Of a stretch of DNA of 64,000 nucleotides, positions 24,546-36,128 are shown piece by piece; positions within the stretch are counted from its first letter, which is position 1, and each line of letters begins with the position of its first letter. The DNA is taken from positions 5,085,501 through 5,149,500 of the forward strand of contig JAMJFZ010000711.1 in the NCBI GenBank assembly GCA_026225945.1, written 5' to 3'. The notes under the pieces are model-generated. The model saw only the letters and a program-made list of their open reading frames with translations, searched no databases and was not told the origin of the DNA. A program made the translations under genes and the position numbers. This DNA comes from Cricetomys ansorgei (lineage: Eukaryota > Chordata > Mammalia > Rodentia > Nesomyidae).

Positions 24546-25097
24546 TACCTTCTTTTAAAGTGTCAAGGAATACAGCTCAGCAGTAGAGTATATGCTTAGA
24601 ATGTACCTTAGGGAGGTAGTTGCAGAAATTTCTGGTCTGACTTTATCCATGTTATGGTTTTTAACTGTTCTCTCAGTCAATGAATCACGTAAGATGGCTG
24701 TCACTACAGGTCAAAACTAGTTATATGTTGACAATTTCATATAATTCTGTAGCAGGATGCTTTGCCAAGAAGTTTTCTGTCCTGTGCAGCTGTCCTTATG
24801 ATTGGATGCTGCTTGGACTTCTGGCAACTTTGTTCAGGTTATAATGGAATGTGTTGACAGTTGGAGGTGGCAGTTGGTGGGATGGTTTGAAAGATGTTAG
24901 TTCAGTTCGGCTAGTTCTCTCTGCAGTTCCTGTTATCCAAGCTAAGGACAGCCGGAAAGGGCAGTGAATATTTCTTTCTCTTTTTAAAGGCAGCCTTTGA
25001 GAGCAGTAAAGAATTCTTTTTTTTTTTTTTTTTTTTTTTTTAAATCTTCCCTGACTCTTTTTAGAGCTAGGAGTAAAATGCACAGTGGGAATCTGAT

Positions 25098-25133
25098 ACA
25101 AGTTAGGAATCAGTTACAAGTTAGGAATCAGTC
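25098..25133 (+). repeat. 18-bp tandem duplication
   Basis: 'acaagttaggaatcagtt' is followed at once by the same 18 bases with a final c instead of t. A recent local duplication. Confidence 0.95.
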
Positions 25134-26699
25134 ACAGTAGCAGTTGAGGCAAAAGAACATGATTCAGTTACATAATATCTAGTTAGTTCTAAGCAGCAGG
25201 GACTGTTTGGCAACTGCCACTAGCCAGAGGAAAACACTGACCCTCAATCACACTTTTCCATCAAGGGTCTTTAGAAAGTTACTATACCTAGCACAATGTC
25301 TTTCCCATTAATAAAATGGGATGCTCTGAAAGCTCACATAAATTCTAAAATGGTCATTCATAAATATATCAGTATCTGTCACTGCAAGAACAGTTATAAA
25401 TATAGCTTATCCCCCAATTATCCCACGTTTAAATCATTGTGCATCTCATGTGGGCAATGTAATGTTCCAAACAAGTACTTGATAAATTGGAAAGCCATCA
25501 TAAAAAACCTTGAGGATAATTATTATATTAAATTATTTCTGGTAACTGGCAGATAATACCTGATATACACTTTTTGCATACCCCTAAACAGATCCAGTCT
25601 CAAGAAGAAATCTGGATCTATATTTATAATAACAATCACACGGTGTGCTTTTGGCCAAGTGCTAACAACTGAATATTTCCAGGACTATAGAACATTTCAG
25701 GAACTGTAATCTCATTTTTATTACTTTCAGGAAACCATTTAAAAAATACAAGACACTTTCAATTTTCATACCTAGAGTTTTTTCAAGCTTTCAGAGAATA
25801 GTTGTATTTTCATATCTAGATAAAAATAAGCAAAGAGAAATAGTCGTTCTTATTTTGATCTTTACTGTTGGAGCTTAAGAGCTACAGTTTATTGATGCTC
25901 ATTTAAGCTTCATTTTAACCCTTTGAAGCAATCTCTGGAGTAAGAAGAGTATATATTTCAAGCAACGACAGAGACGATAGCATTCTAGGCAAAGGTTTTC
26001 AGTAAAAGTACCTAATACTTTGAGCAAATTACTTAGCCTCTTTGAATCTCAGGTTTCTTTTCTCTTCCTTGGTAGCTTATCTCTCAAGTATGGCTAGTGG
26101 TAGTGGCCTTCAGATAAGCTACACCGCAGGTGAAACTCCTCATGAATGTTAAAAGCACATCTTCTGGCTGAGGGAACATGGAGGCTTAAGATGTCAAGAA
26201 AGGGGAAACAGTATCTTGATCCTACTCAATTCATGTCCCAAATCTATTCTGGGCCGTTGCCGCAGTCAGTAATCCAATGCAATCTAGGATTTCTTTTATA
26301 GAACAACAACAACAAAATCAATGCCTGCCTTATTTACCTATCACTTATATGCCAAATCTTATGTTTCAGTCACTGGAACTTCAGCAAGAATAAAAATTCA
26401 TTTACTCTCAGGATCTGCGTCATAAAGGATTAGAAAATAATATGTGGTCTGTCAAATGTTGATAGTATCTATGGATATTGTAAGGTAGGGCAAGGAAGCA
26501 AGGTAGTGATGGTACAATGTTGTTATTTTGTATAGGATAGTCAAAGGAAGACAGACATGAACGAAGTGAAGGACAGAAGTCTGTAACTCTTAGTAGAATG
26601 TGCTGTAGGCATAGAGTATAGAAATGTGCAAAGGCCTAAAGGCAGAATTCCTGGTGTACTTTGATTTTAGCTTACACAACATGCAACTCTATTCAGCTG

Positions 26700-26732
26700 G
26701 TTTTTTTTGTTTTTGTTTTTGTTTTTGTTTTA
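26700..26732 (+). repeat. (TTTTTG)n tract
   Basis: Five imperfect 'ttttt(t)g' units, probably an old retroposon tail in reverse orientation. Confidence 0.85.
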
Positions 26733-27699
26733 AATCGTCTACACTCCCGGAATCTCAAGAGTTCTCAGGCTCTACAGCAGCAAATGCCAGAATAGATGGT
26801 GCCAGGATATGATCCAACTGCCAGCTTAGGATCAGAATTATCAAACTTCATAGTAATTTCAGTTGAAAAGATCTGTTCCCTGGTACCAAAGACAGTGCTA
26901 GCTCCTTATGCTCTTCTTAGCCCGAGCCAGCTTTCTGCTGCCTGCACCCTTTGGATTCCTGCTGTCTACAACTGCCTATCTGGGTCTTCCTGCACCCAGG
27001 AGCTGTCACTCATTTTGGTTCCCAACCCTGGTATATATTCTCAAGATGGTGCTTTGCTATGGTCTTCCTAGTCACCCAGCATGACAAAGTGGGAGTTCTC
27101 TCCTCAGCTCACCCATTTGCTGGAGGAATCACTGCTCCACCCACACTCATAAATGGATCTGAAGACTGAGCACTGTGGGCTTGAGAGGAAGAAAGGATTG
27201 CCTAACTTTCATATGGCTCACCTTTTTGGTAACAGCTTCTGGGTCCCATCCTCTAACCAGGAAACTGCTCAGAGGATGCTGCATTCAGCCTGATTGATCC
27301 ATGTGATGTTGCTTTTGGTTCTGCTCTTCTCTAGTATCCTTTTCTTCCCCCACAGATTCCTGCAGCCTTTCCTGTTTCTCTCTTTGAGACCATTTTATTA
27401 TTACTATTCTCTGGTTCCCACAAAAGCACCCTCTAGTACACCATTTTATCATGAAATCACCAAATTTGTCTTTGAGTAACCCAGACAGACCTCTTATTGC
27501 CCTTCTTTCCCCCTACTTCCCACCCCCTTTAAACTGATTTAGCCCATTACAAACTCAATTTACACGCCAGTCTAAGCCATTCAGGTCCTCCACAGCATCT
27601 TCTATCTAGTAATGATCTGTCCCACCATAGACATCAGTGGTTGTTTCCCTACCAGTTTTAGAGTTACTGGTGAACCAAATTATGCTTAAAAATTATTCA

Positions 27700-27835
27700 G
27701 AATATGTGTGTGAGTATGTGCACTTGAATGCAAATGGTTGTGAGTTGTCCAACATGAGTGCTGGGAACCAAACTCGGGTGTTCTGCAAAAACAGTAATTG
27801 CTCTTAAATTGCTGAGCCATTTCTACTGCAACACC
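27700..27835 (-). repeat. B2/B3-like SINE, reverse orientation
   Basis: 'ggttgtgagttgtccaacat', 'gagtgctgggaaccaaactc' and 'cttaaattgctgagccattt' are the complement of the B2/B3 tRNA-like head and body. Confidence 0.75.
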
Positions 27836-28421
27836 TTAACCAAGCAATTTAACCTTATTATTATGTAGTGGGGCAACTTGATATGGTGTCTCCCAATGAG
27901 ACATGTAAGTGCACAACATAAGCCATGAAACATGTTTGTGCAAGGTTTGAATATAATGAAGTCTTAGACCAGATTCATAGTAAATACTGGGACTAGCGGG
28001 ACAAATAAAGAATCAAACATACAAATCTAGAATGCAGGACATAGTTCAAAAGTGTTTGCATAAAGACAAAAACCTATAGTTTTCATAAAGACAGCATAAG
28101 AGCTAGGGTATTGTAAGAACACTAAAGATAACCAAACACCATAGACAAACCTTGATAAAAATCCTCACCACGTGATTTACTTTTATATTTATAATTATCA
28201 TATGATAATTTCAATATATGTAGAAATATGTGAATAAGATTTGTTAGAAAATACTGGAGAATTTCTGTCTGTTTTCATGTGATGATACTGTGGCAATATA
28301 GAAAGAAGCTCTTCTTGAAAGGAAACTCATGCAGAGATATTAGGGATGAAATGTCCTGAAGCTTACCTTTTAATGGCTCAGCAAAATCAAATCTACTTAT
28401 CTAAATAGTACACAATATACA

Positions 28422-28800
28422 TTGTCCTGGTTGGATTTTTTTTTTTGTTAACTTGACACAAATTAGGAAGAGGTACCTCAATTGAGAAACTGCCTCTTTC
28501 AGATTGTGTGTAGGCAAGTCTGTAGGACATTTTCTTAATGATTGATGTAGGTGGGCCTATCCTATAGGGAGTAAGATGTGGGGTAGCGATGTGCCACCTG
28601 TGTAGGTTGTCTTAAGTTATATCAGAAAGCTGGCTGAACAAGCCAGCAAGCAGCATTCTTCTGTGCTTCAGTTCTGGCTTCTAGGCTCCTGCCTTGACTT
28701 CTCTTGATGATGCATTGTAACGTGAAAGTATAAGCAAAGTGACCTCTTTCCTCTCCAAGATGCTTTTGGTCATGGCCTTTACCATGAAGACATACACACA
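28422..28800 (-). mobile_element. Rodent hAT/Charlie-like element (RCHARR1-type), reverse orientation
   Basis: This is the reverse-complement counterpart of the copy at 21686. It shows 'ttaacttgacacaaattagg', 'cctcaattgagaaactgcct', 'aggtgggcctatcctatagg', 'agaaagctggctgaacaagc' and 'ggtcatggcctttaccatga', in the expected order. Confidence 0.6.
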
Positions 28801-29077
28801 TAAAAAAGACCAAAGGCTGAAAATGGATCTGGGTGGTACAATGAGATGCTATTTGACCATACTATTCTTTTTCATTTGCAAATTGTCAAAATATTTTGGG
28901 AAGAGGAGAGACACAGTAAAGTATAGGAGGAACTATTTGGTATAAGACCCAAAGAAGACAGTCACAATAAATTATTAGCCCAAAGAGAAAGTGCATCATT
29001 TTCTAAGATTAATGGTAAGAAGTGATGGAGTGGTACAGACCCAGAAAACAGATGATGTAGCAAGCTGAGACTTGTAT

Positions 29078-29425
29078 TAGCTACTTTTCTATTACTGTGT
29101 TATCATGACAAAGACAACTTCATGAAGGGTTTATTTGGGCTTAGGGTTCCAGAAGGCTAACAGTCCATCACCACCAGAGGGGAGCATGGCAGCAGGTAGG
29201 CACAGTGACTGGAGCAGAAAGCTGAGAGCTCACATTTTGAAGTACAAGCACAAATTAGAGAACAAACTAGCAATGGCAGAGGCTTTTTTATCTCAAAGGT
29301 TTTCCCTAATGATAATTTCCTCTAGTAAGGCCATACATTCCCAAACACCACCACCAACCCGGGACCAAGTGTTCAAATGCCCAAGACTGTGGGGGACATC
29401 TTATTTAAACCACAAGAATGATTGA
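29078..29425 (-). mobile_element. Rodent hAT/Charlie-like element (URR1-type), reverse orientation
   Basis: 'ctacttttctattactgtgt', 'gaagggtttatttgggctta', 'gagcatggcagcaggtaggc', 'aaagctgagagctcacattt' and 'cattcccaaacaccaccacc' follow the URR1 order. Family assignment from memory. Confidence 0.55.
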
Positions 29426-30044
29426 ATATTACATATGAACTTAGGGAAGGAAAGTAGCAGTATGTTGGTGACATGAAAAGAATAAAGATGTGGAATAGAA
29501 TTACAAAGGAAGGTGATCACAGGTTTGTAACAAGTACAGCTGAGGTGCTGACTCCGGAGTCTGAAAATTAATCCAAGGTGTTTCTGGCAGTGTTTGCTTG
29601 TGTTTCATTGTGTGACTTCACTGCTGCTTTGAGGATATAACATGGACTTTGAGCTGTGCATGTTATGGCATGCAATGATAACAAGTGTTGTATGTTATGA
29701 ACTACAGTGTTTTCACTGCACATAAACAATTTTCTGCTGTTACAAAAACTGTTTAACTGTAGAAAACAAAGACATATTTTTCTATGATCATTCCTAAGTA
29801 TATAAATAAATGCACATTTAGACTGCAGTGTAGAATGTTTGATTTTAAAGACAGCTGAGACTTCTGTTCCTATTTTTAAAAAACATTTGTTTGTTCTGCA
29901 TCTCTGTGGTGTATGCATATGCAAAGGTGTAGGTCCACATGCCCTGTGGTCGATGCAAAGGCTACACCAGGACTTTAGTTACAAGTATTGCAGGATACCT
30001 AGCAATAGGTATCCAATACCTAGGGTGATGAGTTCTGAAATAAT

Positions 30045-30190
30045 TTTTTTCTAGTCAGGGTTTCTCTGTTGTAACTCTGGTTGTCCTGGGACTCACTCTA
30101 TAGACCAGGCTGGCCTTGAACTCTGAGAGATCCACCTGCCTCTACGCCTCAAGTGCTGGGACTAAAGGCATGTATTACCATTACCTAGCG
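30045..30190 (-). repeat. B1 SINE, reverse orientation
   Basis: 'tcagggtttctctgttgtaa', 'ctctggttgtcctgggactc', 'tatagaccaggctggccttg' and 'gtgctgggactaaaggcatg'. Confidence 0.93.
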
Positions 30191-30539
30191 AGATCTGAAT
30201 TCTGATCCTCCTGATTGTACAAGTGATATTAGCCACTATCACATCCCTCCAGTGCCTTGGGTTCCATCAAAGATTGTTAAATAAACTTTAGCTTGAAACT
30301 AGTATAGCATTTCCAACCATGACTAAAATGATCCTAAAAATACTTCTGTCATTTTGTCCTACACATTTATGTAAAGCAGCATTTTCACCATTAACAATTC
30401 CAAGATCAGAATATTAATCAACTGTGAAAACATTAAAGATGCTTTTTGTATTATAGTTCCAAATATTCAGTCAGGTTTTAATTTTCATGTAAAAAAACAC
30501 ATCTGTAACACTGAACTTCCTGTACAGTATTGACACCGT

Positions 30540-30584
30540 GTCTGTCTTAACAGACTCAAATGAGTCTCAACAGACTCAAATGTT
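30540..30584 (+). repeat. Short tandem duplication of 'aacagactcaaatg'
   Basis: The 14-mer occurs twice about 23 bases apart, separated by 'agtctc'. The first copy forms a near-palindrome with the following 'agtc' (gactcaaatgagtc). Confidence 0.85.
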
Positions 30585-30689
30585 TTGAGAATAGTGACCT
30601 TTTAGCTAGTCTTGTGTTACAATCTCAGCCCAGCAGTTATGTTCTTGTCTTAGCTGACAATTAATAAAGATATCTTGGTCTGTAAAGGC

Positions 30690-30711
30690 TTTATTTTTTG
30701 TTGTGTTTATT
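30690..30711 (-). terminator. DDIAS: Two candidate DDIAS poly(A) signals
   Basis: On the minus strand AATAAA occurs at 30711-30706 and at 30695-30690, about 470 bases beyond the DDIAS stop at 31177. The mRNA would end near 30670-30690. A + strand AATAAA at 30662-30667 lies right next to them. Confidence 0.55.
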
Positions 30712-31176
30712 TTAACAAATACTTTTAAATACAAAAATCAACAGATTAGTACAGTCAACATTAGATAAAGTGCTCAGTTATCTAAATCATAATATTTGGG
30801 GGGAAAAAAAAGCCTTGGTGCAACTTTGTAAGATCCCACAACACTAAGTATAGTCCCTTCTCTATTATTGATTTTCTGGAAGTATTCAAAATATAATGAT
30901 TGCTTTCTGTGTCAGTGAAAATTTCCAAACCCATTTGCCTTAATTTAAAACTTCTGCAAACTGGGTTCATATGATTTCATGTGAAAAGTTTTGGTGACCA
31001 AGCACTGTTCTTTGCAGACACTAAGAGTGGCAATATTCTGAAAATGGAAGATAACATTTGACTTCTGAAACAACATCCAAAAATGGACTTTTCCTATTTT
31101 CAGCCTGACCATTTATAGTTATGCTTAGGACGCTTCTATTTTTGCAACTGCTGCTATAAACATATTCCTTATTTTC

Positions 31177-33480
31177 TTAATTAAACATGTTGGTTTTATG
31201 TGTGACTTTTATCAGTTTCTTTCTTGGTAACCGTTTTTGGTCAGGGGAATAATGGTGGAATTTCCTTAAACACAGGACTTTGAATCCAAGAATATCTGAA
31301 AGGAATACTTTCTTGGTGGTAGGGGGGACCCAATCATCCGTATCACTTTCAAGGCACTCAGCAGTAGGGCAGTGGTGGAAAATCTCTGGTTGTGTTAAAC
31401 CAGATGTAACAGGACTTTTGGATTTCTGGATAGGTGTGTTTAGACTTTTTGGGCAGGCTTGGGTGGTTTGATATTTGCCATTTTCAGGAGAAATTTTTGT
31501 TTTTTTATAGTTAGCATTAAGATTCAAATATAAGGAAGGAGATATTTTAAAAGCTCCTCTTAAGCCATGAATTCTTTGGTGGAAGCCTGCAACTGGAGTT
31601 GACTGTGAACATGGAACAAAGTCTTGACTTTCTTCAAAATCACATTCTGAATCTGACTGAGAACTTGCTCTTAGACACCCTGATGCTGATATGCTTTGCA
31701 AGGGCAGTTTTTGTGAAGGCTGTCTGCAATTTTCATCTGTAGGATTATTTTCTGTGCAAGATGCTTCCCATGGCAACAAAATATCCTGTGATATTTTGGT
31801 AATTTCTGTTCCAATGTCCTTATCTTTAGCAATATCATCGAAAAGATCAGCAGAAGCATTGTAGCTACCTTCATGTTCAGCAGAATAACTTTGTGTTAAG
31901 TAATTATTGATGGGCCTGAAAGGCGTTTCTTTTGATGTATTTGTCCTTCTTGGACTACTACAGAGGGTTTCTAAAGGATATGTAAGTTTACGGCATATTG
32001 TGAAATTGTCATCTTGATGCTTTGGCCATCTATAATACCGCTTATTTTCTAATTTTTGAAGATCAGAAACATCAATATATTTCTTAGAACATAATCTTGC
32101 CAATTTTCCTTTTGTTTCTGAACCTGATCTTTTACCACATCCATTAAAATATTTGTTACTGAGGTAATAAGAGTCACTCCCTTGTTTTAGGATCTCAACA
32201 GTCCTCTTTTGGGTAGCTGATGCTTCTGCATCTTTTGAAGATGTAAACAGAGCTGACAGGCAAGTATTTGGCAGGAAATACTCTGAGATATCACTTCTAT
32301 TACTGCCTATAGAGACAGCCTCTGTTGTCTTGTCATGTTTTAATTCTTTTTCAATTTGAGGACTTAGAATAGGCTCACAGTTGGAAAAGGTCTCTTTCCT
32401 AGAGTTTTCTTTCACCATTGCTAGTGATGATCTTAAGCCTAAAGGTGGTGTGTTCAAGGCTCCAGTATTTCTCCAGGGAGTCACAGATAACCTTCTGTGG
32501 TCTGTGTGGAATTTTCCAATGTCATTGTCTATGTCCTGTTTTCTATCATTAGCATCTGTCTCAGTTACAGCAGTCTCACTTTCAACAACTGCCAGGAACT
32601 TGTTCAGGCTTTCAGAGAATGGGAGATCATCCCAAATCAAAGAGTCACACTTCTGGGAAGCACATGCTGTTTCTTTAGGTCTGAGTGATGACAATGAAAA
32701 TGCAGATCTCTCTTGAAGGATGGTGGTAGTGCTTACGTCATGATGCTGGTAACAGGGGAGGTCATACTGGGAATACTCATTTTTAATTTCTGCTTTACGG
32801 TAGCATTCCGCATTATCTTCTTCAAAGGGTTCTTGCATTTGTGAAGGGAATAAATTAGAGTCAGACAGTCTAGTTTCACGACAACTGCAGGAAACTGGAC
32901 TCAGATGATTAGCTTGTAAGCCAAATTCTTCACCCAACTTTCCTCTTGTATTATTTTTGTCCATAAAAGAAACAAGGCTCCATGAAGGGGAGCTCTGAAG
33001 GGGATCATGGCAGTTCTTAGAACCAGTGACCTTGGAAAAGGAAATGTGCTGTGTGTTTTGGTTAGGAGTACCACTGGCCATGATTTGTTCTGAAGCTGAA
33101 AAATCATCATTAGCTGTTATTTGTGAATCAGTAGAAGTCAGGTCAAGTGATGGCTGCCAGAATCTGAAAAGATCATCTTTGTCACAGGATTCCAGAAAAC
33201 AGGACGTTTTCCCAGATCCATGTATGCTGCTAAGATCATTGTCTGAGTGATCTAAAGTGAGCGAGTGGCTGCTACGTTCCTGAGAGCTACAATGATGTTT
33301 CTTGAAACTAGAAGCGTGCAAAAGCCGATGTAAGTAGTTAAGGACAGTAAAACCTGCAATGCGTGGGTTAGGCAGAACAATCTGAGAAGCTACTAGTGTT
33401 CTGACTTCTCCTCTGTGCTTACAGCACGACTGCAAGAAGTTACTGGAATCTGTATCATGTCCACATTTATCTCCAAAATT
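31177..33480 (-). CDS. DDIAS: DDIAS (noxin) terminal coding exon, about 767 residues
   Basis: DDIAS (DNA damage-induced apoptosis suppressor, also called noxin or C11orf82) is induced by genotoxic stress and promotes survival and S-phase progression. The exon opens after a 'tttttcatag' acceptor (33482-33481) with NFGDKCGHDTDSSNFLQ. It then reads VASQIVLPNPRIAGFTVLNY, close to recalled human VACQIVLPDPGIAGFTVIDY. Other conserved blocks are WDDLPFSESLNKFLAV, DISEYFLPN, CRKLTYPLETLC, ASADLFDDIAK, ESQDFVPCSQSTP and DDWVPPTTKKVF near the C-terminus. Most of the exon is acidic, serine-rich and looks disordered. An initiator ATG is not needed here because the exon is spliced from upstream. With the three upstream coding exons the protein is 898 residues, about 100 shorter than human (998), partly from internal gaps and partly from a shifted C-terminus ending KTNMFN. 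The long intact frame argues for a functional gene. Confidence 0.97.
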   Translation of the reverse strand, partial: NFGDKCGHDTDSSNFLQSCCKHRGEVRTLVASQIVLPNPRIAGFTVLNYLHRLLHASSFKKHHCSSQERSSHSLTLDHSDNDLSSIHGSGKTSCFLESCDKDDLFRFWQPSLDLTSTDSQITANDDFSASEQIMASGTPNQNTQHISFSKVTGSKNCHDPLQSSPSWSLVSFMDKNNTRGKLGEEFGLQANHLSPVSCSCRETRLSDSNLFPSQMQEPFEEDNAECYRKAEIKNEYSQYDLPCYQHHDVSTTTILQERSAFSLSSLRPKETACASQKCDSLIWDDLPFSESLNKFLAVVESETAVTETDANDRKQDIDNDIGKFHTDHRRLSVTPWRNTGALNTPPLGLRSSLAMVKENSRKETFSNCEPILSPQIEKELKHDKTTEAVSIGSNRSDISEYFLPNTCLSALFTSSKDAEASATQKRTVEILKQGSDSYYLSNKYFNGCGKRSGSETKGKLARLCSKKYIDVSDLQKLENKRYYRWPKHQDDNFTICRKLTYPLETLCSSPRRTNTSKETPFRPINNYLTQSYSAEHEGSYNASADLFDDIAKDKDIGTEITKISQDILLPWEASCTENNPTDENCRQPSQKLPLQSISASGCLRASSQSDSECDFEESQDFVPCSQSTPVAGFHQRIHGLRGAFKISPSLYLNLNANYKKTKISPENGKYQTTQACPKSLNTPIQKSKSPVTSGLTQPEIFHHCPTAECLESDTDDWVPPTTKKVFLSDILGFKVLCLRKFHHYSPDQKRLPRKKLIKVTHKTNMFN

Positions 33481-34428
33481 CTATGAAAAAAGTAAATGAA
33501 TTTAAATGAGAACAAAATGGCTTTTTCTTGGCTCAAGGAAGAAACAGCAATGTAAAGGTTAAAGGAGATATGATGATAACCCCTTTAACTCCAACTCTTT
33601 ACTATTTCTGAAAGGATAGTACATATCAAAGTCTATGAATTAGGCATAGAGAATTATCTCCAAATCCCTTTTTCAGCTGTTACTAAGAATGTTGGAGTCC
33701 TGGGTGTGCTATTTAACTCCTCTGTGCCTTACTTTTCTCATGTATGAAATAAAGATTATTAATCAACAATAACAAAATTGTACAATACTTAGCAAGCAGT
33801 AGCTATTCTATAAATGGTGGTACTATTATATTTGTGAAAGAACAGAAAAAGGAAAACTGAACTTTGTAATATTTTAACAAAGTATAGCTTCTTAGCTCTT
33901 GGTTTCTCTCTGTTTTTCGGTTTTCCTTAGTGCCTGCCCATTTGGTAATGCTATATTCTCTCTATTACATATCATTTAGAGTGTAATCAAATTTCCACTT
34001 GTTCTTTTTAAGGTGTGCACCACCATAACAAGCTTTAATTTAGTTTTAATGTTTTTAATCAATATTAAGATATTTGTTGTATCTCTCCTTTTATAAAGGA
34101 CACAGAATTTTATTGTGTAATTTGTACAGAATTTGGAGTAAAAGAAAAGTAATTTTTCAAAACCCAATATCTAATATTTTCTGCAATTCATAATAAATTC
34201 CTTCCTTTTAAGGCTCTGAACACATTGAATTGGGTTTCTTTGGCTTTTGAAATAGGGAGTTGTACCTATAATGTTCAAATAGATCACATAGAAGCTATTT
34301 CTACAGTTTTAAGTGCTTCTGTAGGCTTTCATATCTAGGTAACTTCTAATAACAACTCAGAAGATTACAATCATTTCATTACAATGGGATCTCAAGAAGA
34401 CATTCAAAAGAAATATGTTCTCAATTAC

Positions 34429-34546
34429 CGTCACTCCAAACACAAAGCTTTGTCCAACAAAACAATTTTCTACTGCTGTGGTCAATAGGCTCTGAATCCT
34501 GCCATTGTCCACGGGTTCTGTGATTTTACTAGAATCCTCAAGGTAC
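34429..34546 (-). CDS. DDIAS: DDIAS coding exon 3, RPA-like N-terminal domain
   Basis: The exon is read on the minus strand from a 'tttctttcaaag' acceptor to a 'gtaatt' donor (34428-34423). After completing an Arg codon it encodes YLEDSSKITEPVDNGRIQSL, then LTTAVENCFVGQSFVFGVT. The human counterpart, as recalled, is YIQDPNKIPETLDN... and LLTKAVETCFVGQSFIFGVT. Length is 118 bases, with phase 2 on entry and phase 0 on exit. These phases join cleanly to the flanking exons at 35525 and 33480. It forms part of the N-terminal region related to the replication protein A C-terminal (OB-fold) domain. Confidence 0.95.
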
Positions 34547-35231
34547 CTTTGAAAGAAAATAAAATGGCAAACTTTGAAATTTTACCTTGCAGTGAAATCA
34601 GAAGACAAAATTACTTTAAAATATGGATTAAATATTGCCAGTTACAGAGAAAAAAAGTATGACCGTGGCATTCTGTTCCTACTACATTCTCTCAGCATAA
34701 AAACAGAAAAACATTTAAAGCCCCACAAAAAGCCAACTTATCAAATGTGAATAAAACAGATGCCTGTATGGTCCAGGCAAGAAAATTAGTAGTAGACTAC
34801 TTCCCTCACATGTGTAAAGCTTGCCCAAAGTTCAATCTGTAGCACTGTATAGATGCTTAATCTTCAGAACCCACAGTTATACGAAGAAGGAAAAGGAAAA
34901 GGAACAATGGTAGCAGCAGTCTTTTCTCTTTCCTTGCAATTCTAGATATAGTCCTTCTGGTTCCCTTTCCTTCAAACGACTTTGCCCTAAGGTACATTGA
35001 TATGAGTATATGTGTCTTCTGAAAATGACTAGTGGAAGAGGGTTGACAGTGAGAAACTAATTTAACTACTTATATGGATTCTTGAAGTCTCAAGGCTATA
35101 TCTTTTTAGGTCAAACTCAAAAGATGAATCTTCAAAGTGAGTAAAGGAATTGATTACCTGGATTAGAGTTCTGTAACATTTTAATTGCAGAACAATTACC
35201 TTGAATTTAAAACATGGTATGTATCTAACGA

Positions 35232-35385
35232 GAAATTTTTGTTTTTTTTCTCCTGAGTCAGGGTTTCTCTGTTTGTAACTCCAACTGCTCTGTAGATCAG
35301 GGTGCCCTCGAACTCAGAGATCCACCTGCCTCTACCTCCCAAGTGCTGGTATTAAAGGCACGCACCACCATCGCCTAAGGAGAAA
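35232..35385 (-). repeat. B1 SINE, reverse orientation
   Basis: 'gtcagggtttctctgtttgt', 'actccaactgctctgtagat', 'gagatccacctgcctctacc' and 'gtgctggtattaaaggcacg'. A short deletion lies in the middle. Antisense reading relative to the + strand places it in sense with DDIAS transcription. Confidence 0.9.
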
Positions 35386-35524
35386 TATTCCTTTTAAAGA
35401 AACTAATGGTCTGAGATAAAGTGTTTCTTTTCAGTAAGTACAAATACCTTCAACATGTGTATTTTCAAATTCTATTGGCATGCTAGGGATCAATCAGGTC
35501 AAAGAATGCTTTAAAGATTCATAC

Positions 35525-35686
35525 CTGTGCAAACCAGAGGCAGGAAGTCCAAAAAATGTATCTAAGCAGCTCCCAAATACAGTGATAACAAATAATTTGT
35601 TGGATTCTGCCACCTTTAAGGAAAGTCTGTATCTGTAACTGGCACTTTCAGCTTCACCAGTAGAACCACACTTGGGACAAGTAAAC
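35525..35686 (-). CDS. DDIAS: DDIAS coding exon 2, second half of zinc ribbon and OB-like core
   Basis: On the minus strand a 'tattctag' acceptor (35688-35687) is followed by FTCPKCGSTGEAESASYRYR and LSLKVAESNKLFVITVFGS, then CLDTFFGLPASGLHR. The CPKC pair (C41, C44 of the assembled protein) is the second half of a zinc-ribbon whose first pair, CQRC, lies in the previous coding exon. The donor is 'gtatga' after 35525. The exon is 162 bases and phase 2 at both ends. It matches the recalled human segment CPKCGSTGE...NYRYKLSLKVAESNKL almost residue for residue. Confidence 0.96.
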
Positions 35687-35845
35687 CTAGAATAGTTGGG
35701 GAGAAAGCAAAAGAGAAACCTTTTTTGTTTTTGTTTTGTTTTGATTAAGAAAATTCAGAGAAGTTAAAATTTAGGATGATAGCTTGTATACAAATATTCC
35801 TAGTAAATTAAATTCTTCTTAAACTATTTATGATCAACAACTTTT

Positions 35846-35946
35846 TTTCTCCCTCCTGAGACAGGGTCTTGTGTGACATGATTGGACTCCCACTGTTATG
35901 TAGGGCCGGCCTTGAAAGGACTGTAGTCATGACTACATCTAGCCCG
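35846..35946 (-). repeat. Worn SINE fragment, reverse orientation
   Basis: 'cctgagacagggtcttgtgt' and 'gtagggccggccttgaaagg' resemble the left part of a reverse B1-type element. Too diverged to classify further. Confidence 0.5.
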
Positions 35947-36128
35947 ACGAACTTGACTTTTTTTGTTCGTAACATCCAGCTTCATAGATTTAAGTAGTAT
36001 TAAACTAAAAGAAAAATAAACCAAACTGCTAAGAAACTGATGGGAAACAACGTAACAAAATAACCTTGAAATATTTTTACATCAAGAATTTACTTGTATT
36101 TTTCTTAACATCCTGAAAGTTATTAGTT

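Larger units (their letters stand above)
24550..28420 (+). other. Intergenic stretch, mostly single-copy-looking
   Basis: No gene was found. It contains a T-run (25018-25040), an 18-bp tandem duplication at 25098, a (TTTTTG)n tract at 26700-26731 and a reverse B2/B3-like SINE near 27700. Short open frames near 26796-27169 lack splice sites or similarity that I recognise. Confidence 0.6.

Noticed and set aside
30540..30584. Possible AP-1-like palindrome near the DDIAS 3' end
   Set aside because: The near-palindrome comes from a short tandem duplication downstream of the gene. There is no independent support for regulation.
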